Positions 52,957-62,000 of a DNA stretch of 64,000 nt are shown piece by piece. Under the pieces are notes generated by a model, which was not told where the DNA came from, did not search any database, and worked only from the letters and a program-made list of their open reading frames with translations. How positions within the stretch are numbered: position 1 is the stretch's first letter; the number at the start of each line of letters is the position of its first letter. A program made the translations under genes and the position numbers. The stretch spans positions 30,090-94,089 of the forward strand of contig JAEUNM010000048.1 of the NCBI GenBank assembly GCA_016791105.1, read 5' to 3'. This DNA comes from Rhodocyclaceae bacterium (GTDB lineage Bacteria > Pseudomonadota > Gammaproteobacteria > Burkholderiales > Rhodocyclaceae).

Positions 52957-53149
52957 CGAATATTCCTTTTTGCAGCAGGCGGTGGGGGCTGGCGCGCGGC
53001 AGACGACCCCGCCGTTTTTCCCCGGCGCACAACCACGGGCGCACACAAGCCGCAATGCCCGCCCGTGCACGGCGGCACGAACTGACTGAGCGCAGTCATG
53101 CAGTGCTTGGCACTGGCGCCCAAATGCCCGGCCGCCGGGGAATGGGATC

Positions 53150-54679
53150 ATGTTACCATCCGCGCCGCTTCACCCCCGCCTCGCCTGCCAACCCTCCCGC
53201 ACAAGCAGTGGTCACGCCTTGAGTTCAGTCAGGAAATCCATCCTTTATTCGCTGTCGCAGAATTACCTCATGCTGGTACTGCAACTCGCCACCTCCATGG
53301 TGCTGGCGCGCATCCTGCGGCCTGCCGAAGTCGGTGTGTTTTCCGTCGCGGCATCCATGTCGGCACTCGCAACCGTGGTGCGCGATTTCGGCGTGGCGGA
53401 ATATCTGATACAGGAAACCGATCTCACCCCGGACAAGCTGCGCGCCGCACTGACCGTCAATATCATGGTGTCCTGGCTGATGGCCATCATGATGTTCGGC
53501 GGCAGTTTTTTCGCCGCTGACTTCTATCGCGACGCCGGCATAGGCAGCGTGATGCGGGTACTGGCTTTCAATTTCGTGCTGATTCCGTTCGGCGCCGTCA
53601 CCATGGCCTATTTCCGGCGCCAGATGAATTTCGCGCCAGGATTCCGCATCGCCGTGGTGGCCGGTATCGCCTCCTCGATTACCTCCATAACGTTGGGCCT
53701 GTCCGGCTTCAGCTACATGAGCATGGCCTATTCGTCGCTGCTGGGGGTAGCCATCACCGTCGCCATGAGCATTTTCATGCGCCCGCCCGAAATGCCGCGC
53801 TGGCCCGGCATCAAGGGCGTCAAGGACGTTCTTGTGTTTGGTGGCTTCGCAAGCGGCATCTATATATTTGGCCAACTGGGGCGCAGCGCGCCCGATCTGA
53901 TCATCGGCCGCTTCGCGGGCATGGCTTCAGTGGGCTTCCTGAGCCGCGCCAACGGCCTGCTCGAAATTTTTTCGCGCACCGTCATGTCGGCCGTAAATAG
54001 TGTCGCCCTGCCGTATTTCGCCGCCACGCGGCGCGAAGGCGGCGACGTCGGCGCCGGGCTGTTGCGTACCGTGCTCATGACCACCTCGATCGGCTGGCCC
54101 TTCTACGCTGTGTGCGGAATACTGGCCCTGCCGGCAATACGGGTGCTGTTCGGCCCACAATGGGATGCCGCGGCTCCGCTCCTGCGCATCCTGTGCTTTG
54201 CCCTGGCGATCGATCTGGTCATGCTTACCGCCACCGAAGTGCTGCTGGCGCTGTCGCGGGTCAAATTGAGCAGCTTGCTTCAAGCCTGCCTGCAGGTTCT
54301 TAAAGTTCTGGTCATGCTGGCATTTGCGCCCTTCGGGCTGGTCGCCTTCTGTTACGGGGTTGTGCTCGCCAGCGCCCTCAACGTGCTGGTCGCCTTGTAT
54401 TTCCTGCGCAAGGCGCTACCGCTCAGGGCAATCGATTTATTGCGTGCCTGCCTACCGGCCGCCGGACTTGCACTGGCGGCAGCCCTGGGGGCCATGGGCG
54501 GGCTTGTACTCGCCGACCAGGTATTGCCCATCGACTTTGCGAGGGCGGCTATCGGCGGTATCACGGCGCTCGCGGTCACGGTCGCCACGATGTTCGCATC
54601 CGGTCACCCCTATGCCGCCGAATTGAAAAAATCCGGCGCCTTGGTGCGTGACGCCTATCGCAAATTGCGCGCGCGCTAA
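53150..54679 (+). CDS. Polysaccharide flippase (Wzx/MOP superfamily)
   Basis: A membrane exporter of about 500 residues with roughly 12-14 hydrophobic segments. It carries the Polysacc_synt signature near the N-terminus (SILYSLSQNYLMLVLQLATSMVLARILRPAEVGVFS) and moves lipid-linked oligosaccharide units across the inner membrane. ATG 53150 would add a ~23-residue leader without family similarity; TTG 53219 (LSSVRKSILYS) fits the family start better. It is separate from the esterase/acyltransferase pair downstream but likely shares a surface-polysaccharide role. Confidence 0.92.
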   Translation: MLPSAPLHPRLACQPSRTSSGHALSSVRKSILYSLSQNYLMLVLQLATSMVLARILRPAEVGVFSVAASMSALATVVRDFGVAEYLIQETDLTPDKLRAALTVNIMVSWLMAIMMFGGSFFAADFYRDAGIGSVMRVLAFNFVLIPFGAVTMAYFRRQMNFAPGFRIAVVAGIASSITSITLGLSGFSYMSMAYSSLLGVAITVAMSIFMRPPEMPRWPGIKGVKDVLVFGGFASGIYIFGQLGRSAPDLIIGRFAGMASVGFLSRANGLLEIFSRTVMSAVNSVALPYFAATRREGGDVGAGLLRTVLMTTSIGWPFYAVCGILALPAIRVLFGPQWDAAAPLLRILCFALAIDLVMLTATEVLLALSRVKLSSLLQACLQVLKVLVMLAFAPFGLVAFCYGVVLASALNVLVALYFLRKALPLRAIDLLRACLPAAGLALAAALGAMGGLVLADQVLPIDFARAAIGGITALAVTVATMFASGHPYAAELKKSGALVRDAYRKLRAR

Positions 54680-54749
54680 GCATCGCACACCTTTCCCGGG
54701 CAGGATTACAGCGTCCCAGGACCAATAGTTTTGTCGGCGCCGGCTTGTC

Positions 54750-55595
54750 TCAGCGCGAGAGCAAGCTGGTCAGGATGACCTCCGCCCACGCCTGGGCCGC
54801 ACGGTCCAGCCCAGCCGCTGCCAAATGGCAGCCGTCATGACGCAATTCCGCGCCCAGTACATCGATATCCGGCCCCAGGCGAAACTGTGCACGCTGCGCC
54901 ACAGCGCCCTCGATGCTTGCGCGAATGGCCGCGGCGGGCGGCGAGCGGCACACGGTAGAGCGGGCAAGAAAAATCGGCGCAGTGCTGCCCGCGTCGCGCA
55001 ACAGGACGGCCAGCCCATCCAGCCGGGCGGCGTAAGCGGCGGCTTCCGTGCCGGCTTTGGCGTCGGCTTCGCCCTGCTGCCAAAGCACGAAATCGGGGGC
55101 CAGACGCAGGCCGTTCAAGGACCGCACGTGCTCTGCGAGTTGAGCACCCAGAGGGCTTTGCGGGTGCGTCCAGTCGTCCAGGGTCGTCGCATCCACGGCC
55201 AGTACGGATAGCACGACCGGGCGCGCCCAACCGCGTTCGCTCAGGGCGGCCGGCAGGCGTTGCCAAATGCTGCCGCCGCGCCCGGTCGCGCCAGGCAGCG
55301 GATCTGCCGCAAGGACGCACTGCCCTGCAGAAACGAGGTAGACCGGCGGCAGCGCCGCCGCCAGGCTGCCATGATTGCCTGCGTTGGATTGCCCCAGTGC
55401 CAGCAACACCAATGGCCGCTGTGCCGCAAGCCCGGCGCAATCTACCCGCCGCTCGGCATTCAAGGCTTGAATTTGGGCCAATTTGCCCGCGAGCGATGCC
55501 TCGGCCAACCGATCCTTATTCCATGCCCACGCTGCCAGCACTGCTGCAGTCCCTGCCAGCACGCAGGCCTGCCAAGCGGTCCAGCGCACCTTCAT
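54750..55595 (-). CDS. SGNH/SASA-type carbohydrate esterase
   Basis: A 281-residue membrane-anchored or secreted esterase (hydrophobic N-terminus CVLAGTAAVLAAWAWN). SGNH blocks are present: LALGQSNAGNHG (catalytic Ser), WQQGEADAKAG and DGCHLAAAG (Asp-His). It resembles sialate O-acetylesterases. Its ATG overlaps the stop of the acyltransferase gene (ATGA), so the pair probably adds and removes acyl groups on the same glycan. Confidence 0.88.
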   Translation of the reverse strand: MKVRWTAWQACVLAGTAAVLAAWAWNKDRLAEASLAGKLAQIQALNAERRVDCAGLAAQRPLVLLALGQSNAGNHGSLAAALPPVYLVSAGQCVLAADPLPGATGRGGSIWQRLPAALSERGWARPVVLSVLAVDATTLDDWTHPQSPLGAQLAEHVRSLNGLRLAPDFVLWQQGEADAKAGTEAAAYAARLDGLAVLLRDAGSTAPIFLARSTVCRSPPAAAIRASIEGAVAQRAQFRLGPDIDVLGAELRHDGCHLAAAGLDRAAQAWAEVILTSLLSR

Positions 55596-56677
55596 CGGGC
55601 CAAAATGGCGAGTCGATTTTTGTAACGATCACGTATCCAGCGCATCGCCGGCTGCTCCACGATGCGCGTAAGCGCAGTCGACATCGCCAGCACCAGAGCC
55701 AGCATGATCAGGATCGCAAGGTCGGTGGACAGCCCTAATTCGTGCAGGCGCAGGCGAACGCTCCAGCCTATGTTTTCGTGCAGCAGATAGAGCGGGTAGG
55801 AAATGCTGCCCAGCCACACGAAAGGCCAAAGCCGCAAAAATCCCAGGCGCCCCAGCGCGGCTGCAAGCACGATACTGGCGAGCACGAGCGCCAGGCCAGC
55901 CAGCATGAGCGAATCCCCCAGCGCGAGCGATGCCAGCGCGGTACCCGCGGTGAGCGCGTGGGCGCGCAGCGATTCGCCCGGCGCACGCCGGCTCACCAGG
56001 TATATGCAAATGCCCAGGGCAAACCAGGGTATGTAACGCAAGATGCTCAAGCGGTAAATGGTCCAGGGAATGCCGAAGCCGAAGCGCCATTCCAGAAATA
56101 CGTTCACCATGCGCAGCGCCAACAACAGCAGCAGTACGGCGTGGATTTGATGCAGGCGGCCGAGGCGGAACAGCAGGAACATGCCGGTATAGAACAGCAG
56201 TTCCACTTCCAGCGTCCAATACACCCCATCCACGTGATGGAAGCCGAGCAAGGCCTGAACCATCGTGAAATTCACGACCAGCGTTTCGACGCCGACCAGT
56301 TTGCCCGGCAAGCCCAATTGGTGGGTTATCACGAAGGTCAGCACGATGGCCGTCCAATAGGCCGGATACAGCCGGCTGAAGCGAGACACGACGAAATCCA
56401 TGGGCTGTTTGGTTCGATCCAGCGTCATGAAAATGACGAAGCCGCTAATGATGAAAAACAGGTTCACCCCGTAGTGACCGTAAGGCATGGAAATGCTCGC
56501 CGCCGGATAGCCGCGGAACAATTCGTCGAAGCGCGTCGTAAAGTGGAAAAACACCACCGCAAGCGCGGCGATGCCGCGCAATGCATCGACCTCAACCAAC
56601 CTTTGCGTGCGTTGCGGGCGGGGCTGCCCGGCTGAACCGCCAGCCTGCAGGTCGCTGGCCATAAGCTGCTGCCTCAT
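55592..56677 (-). CDS. Acyltransferase family 3 membrane protein
   Basis: A 361-residue polytopic O-acyltransferase. The family N-terminus VEVDALRGIAALAVVFFHF includes the R/H motif (RG...H), followed by YGVNLFFIISGFVIFM and about ten membrane segments. It acetylates a surface sugar or peptidoglycan. ATG 56677 is chosen; ATG 56662 is an alternative. Frames running further upstream are antisense to ppk2. It overlaps the SGNH esterase. Confidence 0.92.
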   Translation of the reverse strand: MRQQLMASDLQAGGSAGQPRPQRTQRLVEVDALRGIAALAVVFFHFTTRFDELFRGYPAASISMPYGHYGVNLFFIISGFVIFMTLDRTKQPMDFVVSRFSRLYPAYWTAIVLTFVITHQLGLPGKLVGVETLVVNFTMVQALLGFHHVDGVYWTLEVELLFYTGMFLLFRLGRLHQIHAVLLLLLALRMVNVFLEWRFGFGIPWTIYRLSILRYIPWFALGICIYLVSRRAPGESLRAHALTAGTALASLALGDSLMLAGLALVLASIVLAAALGRLGFLRLWPFVWLGSISYPLYLLHENIGWSVRLRLHELGLSTDLAILIMLALVLAMSTALTRIVEQPAMRWIRDRYKNRLAILAR

Positions 56678-57052
56678 GGAAAACTGGAGAAAATGTGCAA
56701 TGGATCCGGTGCCGGCGGCACTGAGCTGCCCGAGCGAGCAGGTCCGTGGAGCATACCCGGAAACCGAAAAATCTTGCGTGATCGAATGGTCAAACGTCCC
56801 GCACTGACCGCCCCGCTTCCTCGCCTGGCGATGCAGGCCGCGCGTCTCGCAGTGCCGCGGCATGCGCGCGGCGGCCGTAAGAAAAGCGTAACAAAGCGCC
56901 GATAGTCTGTGTATCGGTGCACTTCCCGTGCATCCGTACCGGGGGCGGATCAAACGCCGCCAAGCATTGTAGCCTCCACACGCATAAACTATTCGACGCA
57001 CGCGCCACGGCCAGTCCGGCGCCAGCGCCCACCCGCTTGAACAGGATGAATC
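56678..57052. other. Divergent gap between acyltransferase and ppk2
   Basis: No gene seen. TGCAC-TTCCC-GTGCA (around 56919-56933) is a small inverted repeat in the presumed promoter zone. No convincing -35/-10 pair was found. Confidence 0.4.
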
Positions 57053-57982
57053 ATGGCAGACGACACTAACGAGGAATCTGAAAATTACGCGCGCCGCGTG
57101 CAGGCAGAAATGCTCGACAGTTTCGACGAAGAGCTCGAAATGGAAATCGACGACGCCCGCCTCGACGCGCTGTTCGACAAAGCCACACACCAGAGCGCCG
57201 ACGCCGCCGGCATAGACCGGCGCCGCTATTTCCGCGAGCTGTTCCGGCTGCAGGGCGAACTGGTCAAACTGCAGGATTGGGTAGTCCATGCCCGCGTGAA
57301 AATGGTCGTGCTGTTCGAAGGGCGCGACGCCGCCGGCAAGGGCGGCGCCATCAAGCGCATCACGCAACGGCTCAACCCGCGCGTCTGTCGCGTCGCCGCC
57401 CTGCCCGCACCTTCCGAACGGGAACGCACGCAATGGTATTTCCAGCGCTACATAGCGCACCTGCCGGCGGCCGGCGAAATCGTGCTGTTCGACCGTAGCT
57501 GGTACAACCGCGCCGGCGTCGAGCGCGTAATGGGGTTTTGCAGCGACAACGAGTACGAAGAGTTTTTCCGCACCGTGCCGGAATTCGAAAAAATGCTGGT
57601 GCGCTCCGGCATCATCCTGGTCAAGTACTGGTTCTCGATCACCGACGACGAACAGAACCTGCGCTTCCAGATGCGCCTGCAGGATCCCCTCAAGCAGTGG
57701 AAACTCAGCCCCATGGATCTGGAATCGCGGCGACGCTGGGAACTGTACACCAAGGCCAAAGAGGCCATGCTGGAGCGCACCCACATACCGGAAGCCCCCT
57801 GGTGGATCGTCGCGGCAGACGACAAGAAGCGCGCCCGCCTCAACTGCATCCACCACTTGCTGTCCTGCGTTCCCTACAAGGACGTCACCCACCCATCCGT
57901 TCAACTGCCGGAGCGTGTGTATAACCCGGACTATATTCGCGCTCCCGTACCTTCCGACATGTTCGTGCCGGCGGTGTATTGA
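57053..57982 (+). CDS. ppk2: Polyphosphate kinase 2
   Basis: A 309-residue PPK2-family kinase that transfers phosphate between polyphosphate and nucleotides. Walker A GRDAAGKGGAIKRI, lid-type arginine region (NPRVCRVAALPAPSERERTQWYFQRY), and Walker B FDRSWYNRAGVERVMGF are intact. The single-domain form with DDEQNLRFQMR is typical of class I PPK2. No ppk1 is in the window. Confidence 0.95.
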   Translation: MADDTNEESENYARRVQAEMLDSFDEELEMEIDDARLDALFDKATHQSADAAGIDRRRYFRELFRLQGELVKLQDWVVHARVKMVVLFEGRDAAGKGGAIKRITQRLNPRVCRVAALPAPSERERTQWYFQRYIAHLPAAGEIVLFDRSWYNRAGVERVMGFCSDNEYEEFFRTVPEFEKMLVRSGIILVKYWFSITDDEQNLRFQMRLQDPLKQWKLSPMDLESRRRWELYTKAKEAMLERTHIPEAPWWIVAADDKKRARLNCIHHLLSCVPYKDVTHPSVQLPERVYNPDYIRAPVPSDMFVPAVY

Positions 57983-58023
57983 CGGGTCGCCCCGCTGCGC
58001 CGCGCGCGGCAGCGCGCGTGCGC

Positions 58024-58848
58024 TCAGGCGTACAACTCCACCTCGACGGTGAGCGTGCAGCCGGCGCTGCCGAAAAATCCACCCTCCACCGGCGTCGCCG
58101 CGGCCGCGTCGGCCGCCGCCGCCACCGGCACGTAGCCCTCGCCGGCCAGGCAGCCGTGCATGGGGTCGAAACCTTGCCAGCCCGCGCGCCCCGGCAACTG
58201 CACTTCGGCCCAGGCGTGCATTGCGCCCGGCCCCTGGGTGCCAGGGCGCATCTGATAGCCGCTCACGAAGCGCGCGGCGATGTTCTGCCGCCGGCACAAA
58301 TCGACGAATAGCGCGGCCACGTCACGACAGGCGCCGCGGCCCTCAAACAGGGTTTGCGCCGGCGCCTGCGGCCCGCCGGCGACGCGGAATTCGTGCCGTA
58401 TGTCGCGCGCCAGACGCGCGTTGAGCAAATACAAAAATTGATCGGCATCGCCCGCGCTGGCGTAGCGCAAATCTGCCCCCAGTGCATCCAGATTGCCGTC
58501 AGGCGGCCCGATTGCCACGTAGGGAAACAAGCTTTGCCAGATCGCGGGCGGGTACACGCTGCCCAACTGCACGGCCGGCCCCGGAAATGGCGGCAGGAAA
58601 GTTTCCACCGTGCAGCGCATGCCGACGTGCAGATGCGTGGTAAATCCCGCGAAATCGGCCTGCAGCACGGAATTGCCGTGCACGTCCAGGTATTCGATCA
58701 TTTGCGCCGGCCACGGATCGACCTGCAGCACATAGTGCTGTACCCGCAAGTTCGCATCGCGGCGCGGAGATAGCCGCAGCAGGTGACGCGCCGGCTCGAC
58801 TGGCGCGGTATAGACGTAATCGGTGCGGTGGACGATGGAACACAACAT
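58024..58848 (-). CDS. Transglutaminase-like family protein (full length)
   Basis: A 274-residue protein with the bacterial transglutaminase-like N-terminal domain (HRTDYVYTAPVEPARHLLRLSPR) and core. The catalytic triad is visible: Cys in EGRGACRDVAALF, His in GAMHAWAEVQLP and Asp in GFDPMHG. Likely a papain-fold protease or amidase. It is convergent with ppk2 (41 bp) and divergent from the adhesin gene. A relative is cut off at 1-237. Confidence 0.92.
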   Translation of the reverse strand: MLCSIVHRTDYVYTAPVEPARHLLRLSPRRDANLRVQHYVLQVDPWPAQMIEYLDVHGNSVLQADFAGFTTHLHVGMRCTVETFLPPFPGPAVQLGSVYPPAIWQSLFPYVAIGPPDGNLDALGADLRYASAGDADQFLYLLNARLARDIRHEFRVAGGPQAPAQTLFEGRGACRDVAALFVDLCRRQNIAARFVSGYQMRPGTQGPGAMHAWAEVQLPGRAGWQGFDPMHGCLAGEGYVPVAAAADAAAATPVEGGFFGSAGCTLTVEVELYA

Positions 58849-58983
58849 GGCAAGCCGGCACCGATGGGCGAAGCCACTGTTTTACCCGCAGTGCGCGCAA
58901 AAATCCACCCACACGCTGCGACCGAATAATTCCAGCCGCACCGGAGGCCGCCCGGCTGTGGCCACCCGCTCAAGGTCCCTCCC

Positions 58984-58998
58984 TGTAACGTCGTTACA
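58984..58998. promoter_or_regulatory. Perfect 15-bp palindrome upstream of the adhesin gene
   Basis: TGTAACG-T-CGTTACA (58984-58998) is a perfect palindrome 87 bp before the adhesin ATG and 135 bp before the divergent transglutaminase start. It has the size and symmetry of a TetR- or GntR-type operator. The regulator is unknown. Confidence 0.5.
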
Positions 58999-59085
58999 CC
59001 CCGTGTTTTTCGCCCAGCGGCAGCAGGCACGGCCGCAGCGGGACCGCTCACGGCCCCATCCAACCAACAACATCGCGGGGACAGC

Positions 59086-62000
59086 ATGCGCATTCGAAAC
59101 CACGGGCACTCAAACAGCGACACCTCCAAGGGCGCCCGCCGGCCGCTCATGATGGCCCTCGAAGCGCGGGTCATGTTCGATGCCGCGGTGGTCGCCGATG
59201 CGGCACACGCGCTTACCGACCCGGCGACGGCAACGCATGCAGATAGCCCGGCGGCCGTCGAAGTACGCGCGGCAGACCCCGCGCGCGACCAGGGCCGCAA
59301 GGAGGTGGCCTTTGTCGATACCTCGCTCAAGGACTACAAGCAGCTCGAACAAGGTATACGCGAGGGCGTAGGCATCGTCGAAATCGATGCCCGCCAGAGC
59401 GGCCTCGCGCAAGTCTCCGCCTGGGCCGCCACCCATTCCGGCTACGACGCCATCCACATCCTCAGCCACGCTGCCCAGGGCACCCTTTATCTGGGCTCGG
59501 ACGTGCTCAGCACTGTGTCGCTCAGCGTCATGGAAGTTCAGGCCGACCTGGCGCAGATCGGCCACTCGCTCAATAGCGGCGGCGACCTGCTGCTATATGG
59601 CTGCGACCTGGCGCTGGGCAGTGAGGGGTCAAATTTCGTGCTCGGGCTGGCGCGGAGCGTCGATCGCACGGTGGACGCGTCCACTGACGCCACCGGCGCC
59701 GCTGCACTGGGCGGCAACTGGACCCTGGAAACCCAGCGTGACGGCAGTCGTGCCATCGCGCTCGACCTGTCCGGCTATGACGGCCTGCTGACTCGGCCCA
59801 CCACCGGCACCACCAACTTCGACACCCTGGATGGCTCCACGACGGTATTGAGCACTGGCCAGACTTCGCTCACCGTAAGCAATTTCCTGGGCTGGAATTT
59901 CCAGATGCAGCTCAATTCCGCCGGGAGCGGCTCGAATGAAATGATCATCGTGGAAAAGGACGGCTCAAGCTCGGTGGAAACCGTGGACGCTTTGAGCGAC
60001 GGTGTAAAACAAATCACTTACTTATCCGTCAAGCCCAATGACAGCAGTCTGTTCACCCTGAATTCCATTACCGTCGTGATGGATGGCTACGACTCCAGCT
60101 TTTCCGGTGGAACGGTTCAACTGGTCGGCTACCTGAACGGCTCGGCGGTAAGCGGCGCCAACCTGAGCCAGTTCGTTTCGGATATCGCCAATTCTGGCAG
60201 TGCCGTCACCTTCAATGTATCCGCCAACAGCAACTTCGCTGGCATAGATTCGTTTCGCGTGCTGGCCGCGAACGGCCACACCATAACCGGCCTGCTGGGC
60301 GTCGGCGCCATCAACGCCACCGGCTTCCACTTCCCCGGGCCGACACTCACTGCCAGCGGCGGCAGCAGCGCCTACAGTTCCGGCAGCGGACTTGCCGTGG
60401 CGGTGGATGGCGGCATGCTGTTGAGCGATAGCGCCAGTGCCACCCAGACCAGCGCCACGGTAGCCATCAGCGGCAATTTTCACAGCAGCGAAGATGTACT
60501 CAGTTTTACCAACGTAGACTCCACCACCCACGGCAACATCACCGGCAGTTACAACAGCGGCACCGGCGTGCTCACGCTCAGTTCCAGCGGATCCACGGCG
60601 ACCAATGCGCAGTGGCAGGCGGCGCTGGAGGCGGTGAAATATCAGAATTCTTCCCTGACCCCCAACACCAGCAGCCGCACCGTAAGTTTCGTCATCACCG
60701 ATGCCGCCAGCAACACCAGTTCGACCGTAAACAAAACTGTTACGGTCGCTTCCAATTCGGCACCTGCCATCGCCAATCTGAACGGCGACAGCAACACCTA
60801 TTACGCCGGAGGCGGTGCCGTCAAACTGGATAGCGGTACCGCCGCAAGCACCAGCGATACGGATACGGCCAGTTTCAACGGCGGCAATGTGACCGTGCAC
60901 GTGTCTGCCAACGCTCAGAGCGGCGAAGACGCGCTGGGCATCGATACCAGCGGCAGCGTGGCGCTATCCAGCGGCACCAGTGTCGGCAGTACGGTAATCG
61001 TGGGCGGCGTGGCGATAGGCAGCATCGCCAGCAATGGCGATGGGGTAGGCGGCCACGACCTGATCGTTACGCTGAATAGCAATGCGACGCCGACACGGGT
61101 AAGCACGCTGCTGGATGCGCTGACTTACAACAACACCGCCGCGGGCATACCCAATACCGCTACGCGCAGCTTGCAGGTCACGGTCAATGACGGCCGCGGC
61201 GGCACCAGCCCGGCCGCCAGCGTTTCGATGGCGATCAACGCCGCCCCGGTGCTTACCGCCAGCGGCGGCAGTGCTTCATTCACGGCCGGCGACAACACCA
61301 CTTCCACGCCCGTCGCCATAGACAGCGGCATACAGGTAAGCGATAACGCGAGTGCTACGCTGGCCAGCGGCACGGTATCGATTAGCGGCAATTTCCACAG
61401 CGGCGAGGATGTACTGGATTTCAACAACAGCAACAGTTCCACCTACGGCAATATTGCCTCCAGCTACAACGCCGGCACCGGCGTAATGACGCTCACCTCG
61501 GCCGGCAGCACGGCCACCCTGGCGCAATGGCAGGCGGCACTGCGCGCCATTACCTACACCGACAGCGCCATCACCCCCAACACCGCCACGCGCACCATAA
61601 GTTTTCTGGTTGCCGACGGCAATAGCAACAGCAGTACTGCCGCGACCAGGACCATCACCGTGGCGGCGACCGACCAGACACCGATCGCCACCACCAGCGC
61701 CGGCAATACCGCATTCGTGGCCGGCGATAACGCGACATCCACGCCGGTGGCGGTCGACGCCGCCATCACGCTGAGCGATCTGGATAACGCCACCCTGGCC
61801 AGCGCCAGCGTCGCCGTCACGGGCAATTTCCAGAGCGGCGAAGATGTACTCAGCCTCACCAACAGCAGCGCCGTCACCTACGGCAATATCGCCGGCAGCT
61901 ATAACACCGGCACCGGCGTGCTGTCGCTCAGTTCGGGCGGCGCTACCGCCAGCGTCGCGCAGTGGCAGGCGGCGCTGCGCGCGGTCACGTACACGGATAG

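Noticed and set aside
56678..58297. N-terminal extension of the acyltransferase frame to about 900 codons
   Set aside because: The extra ~540 codons are antisense to ppk2 and carry no acyltransferase features; the family N-terminus lies just after ATG 56677.
59086..60340. A separate short gene for the DUF4347 domain
   Set aside because: Reading in frame from 59086 shows no stop; the domain is continuous with the downstream repeats.
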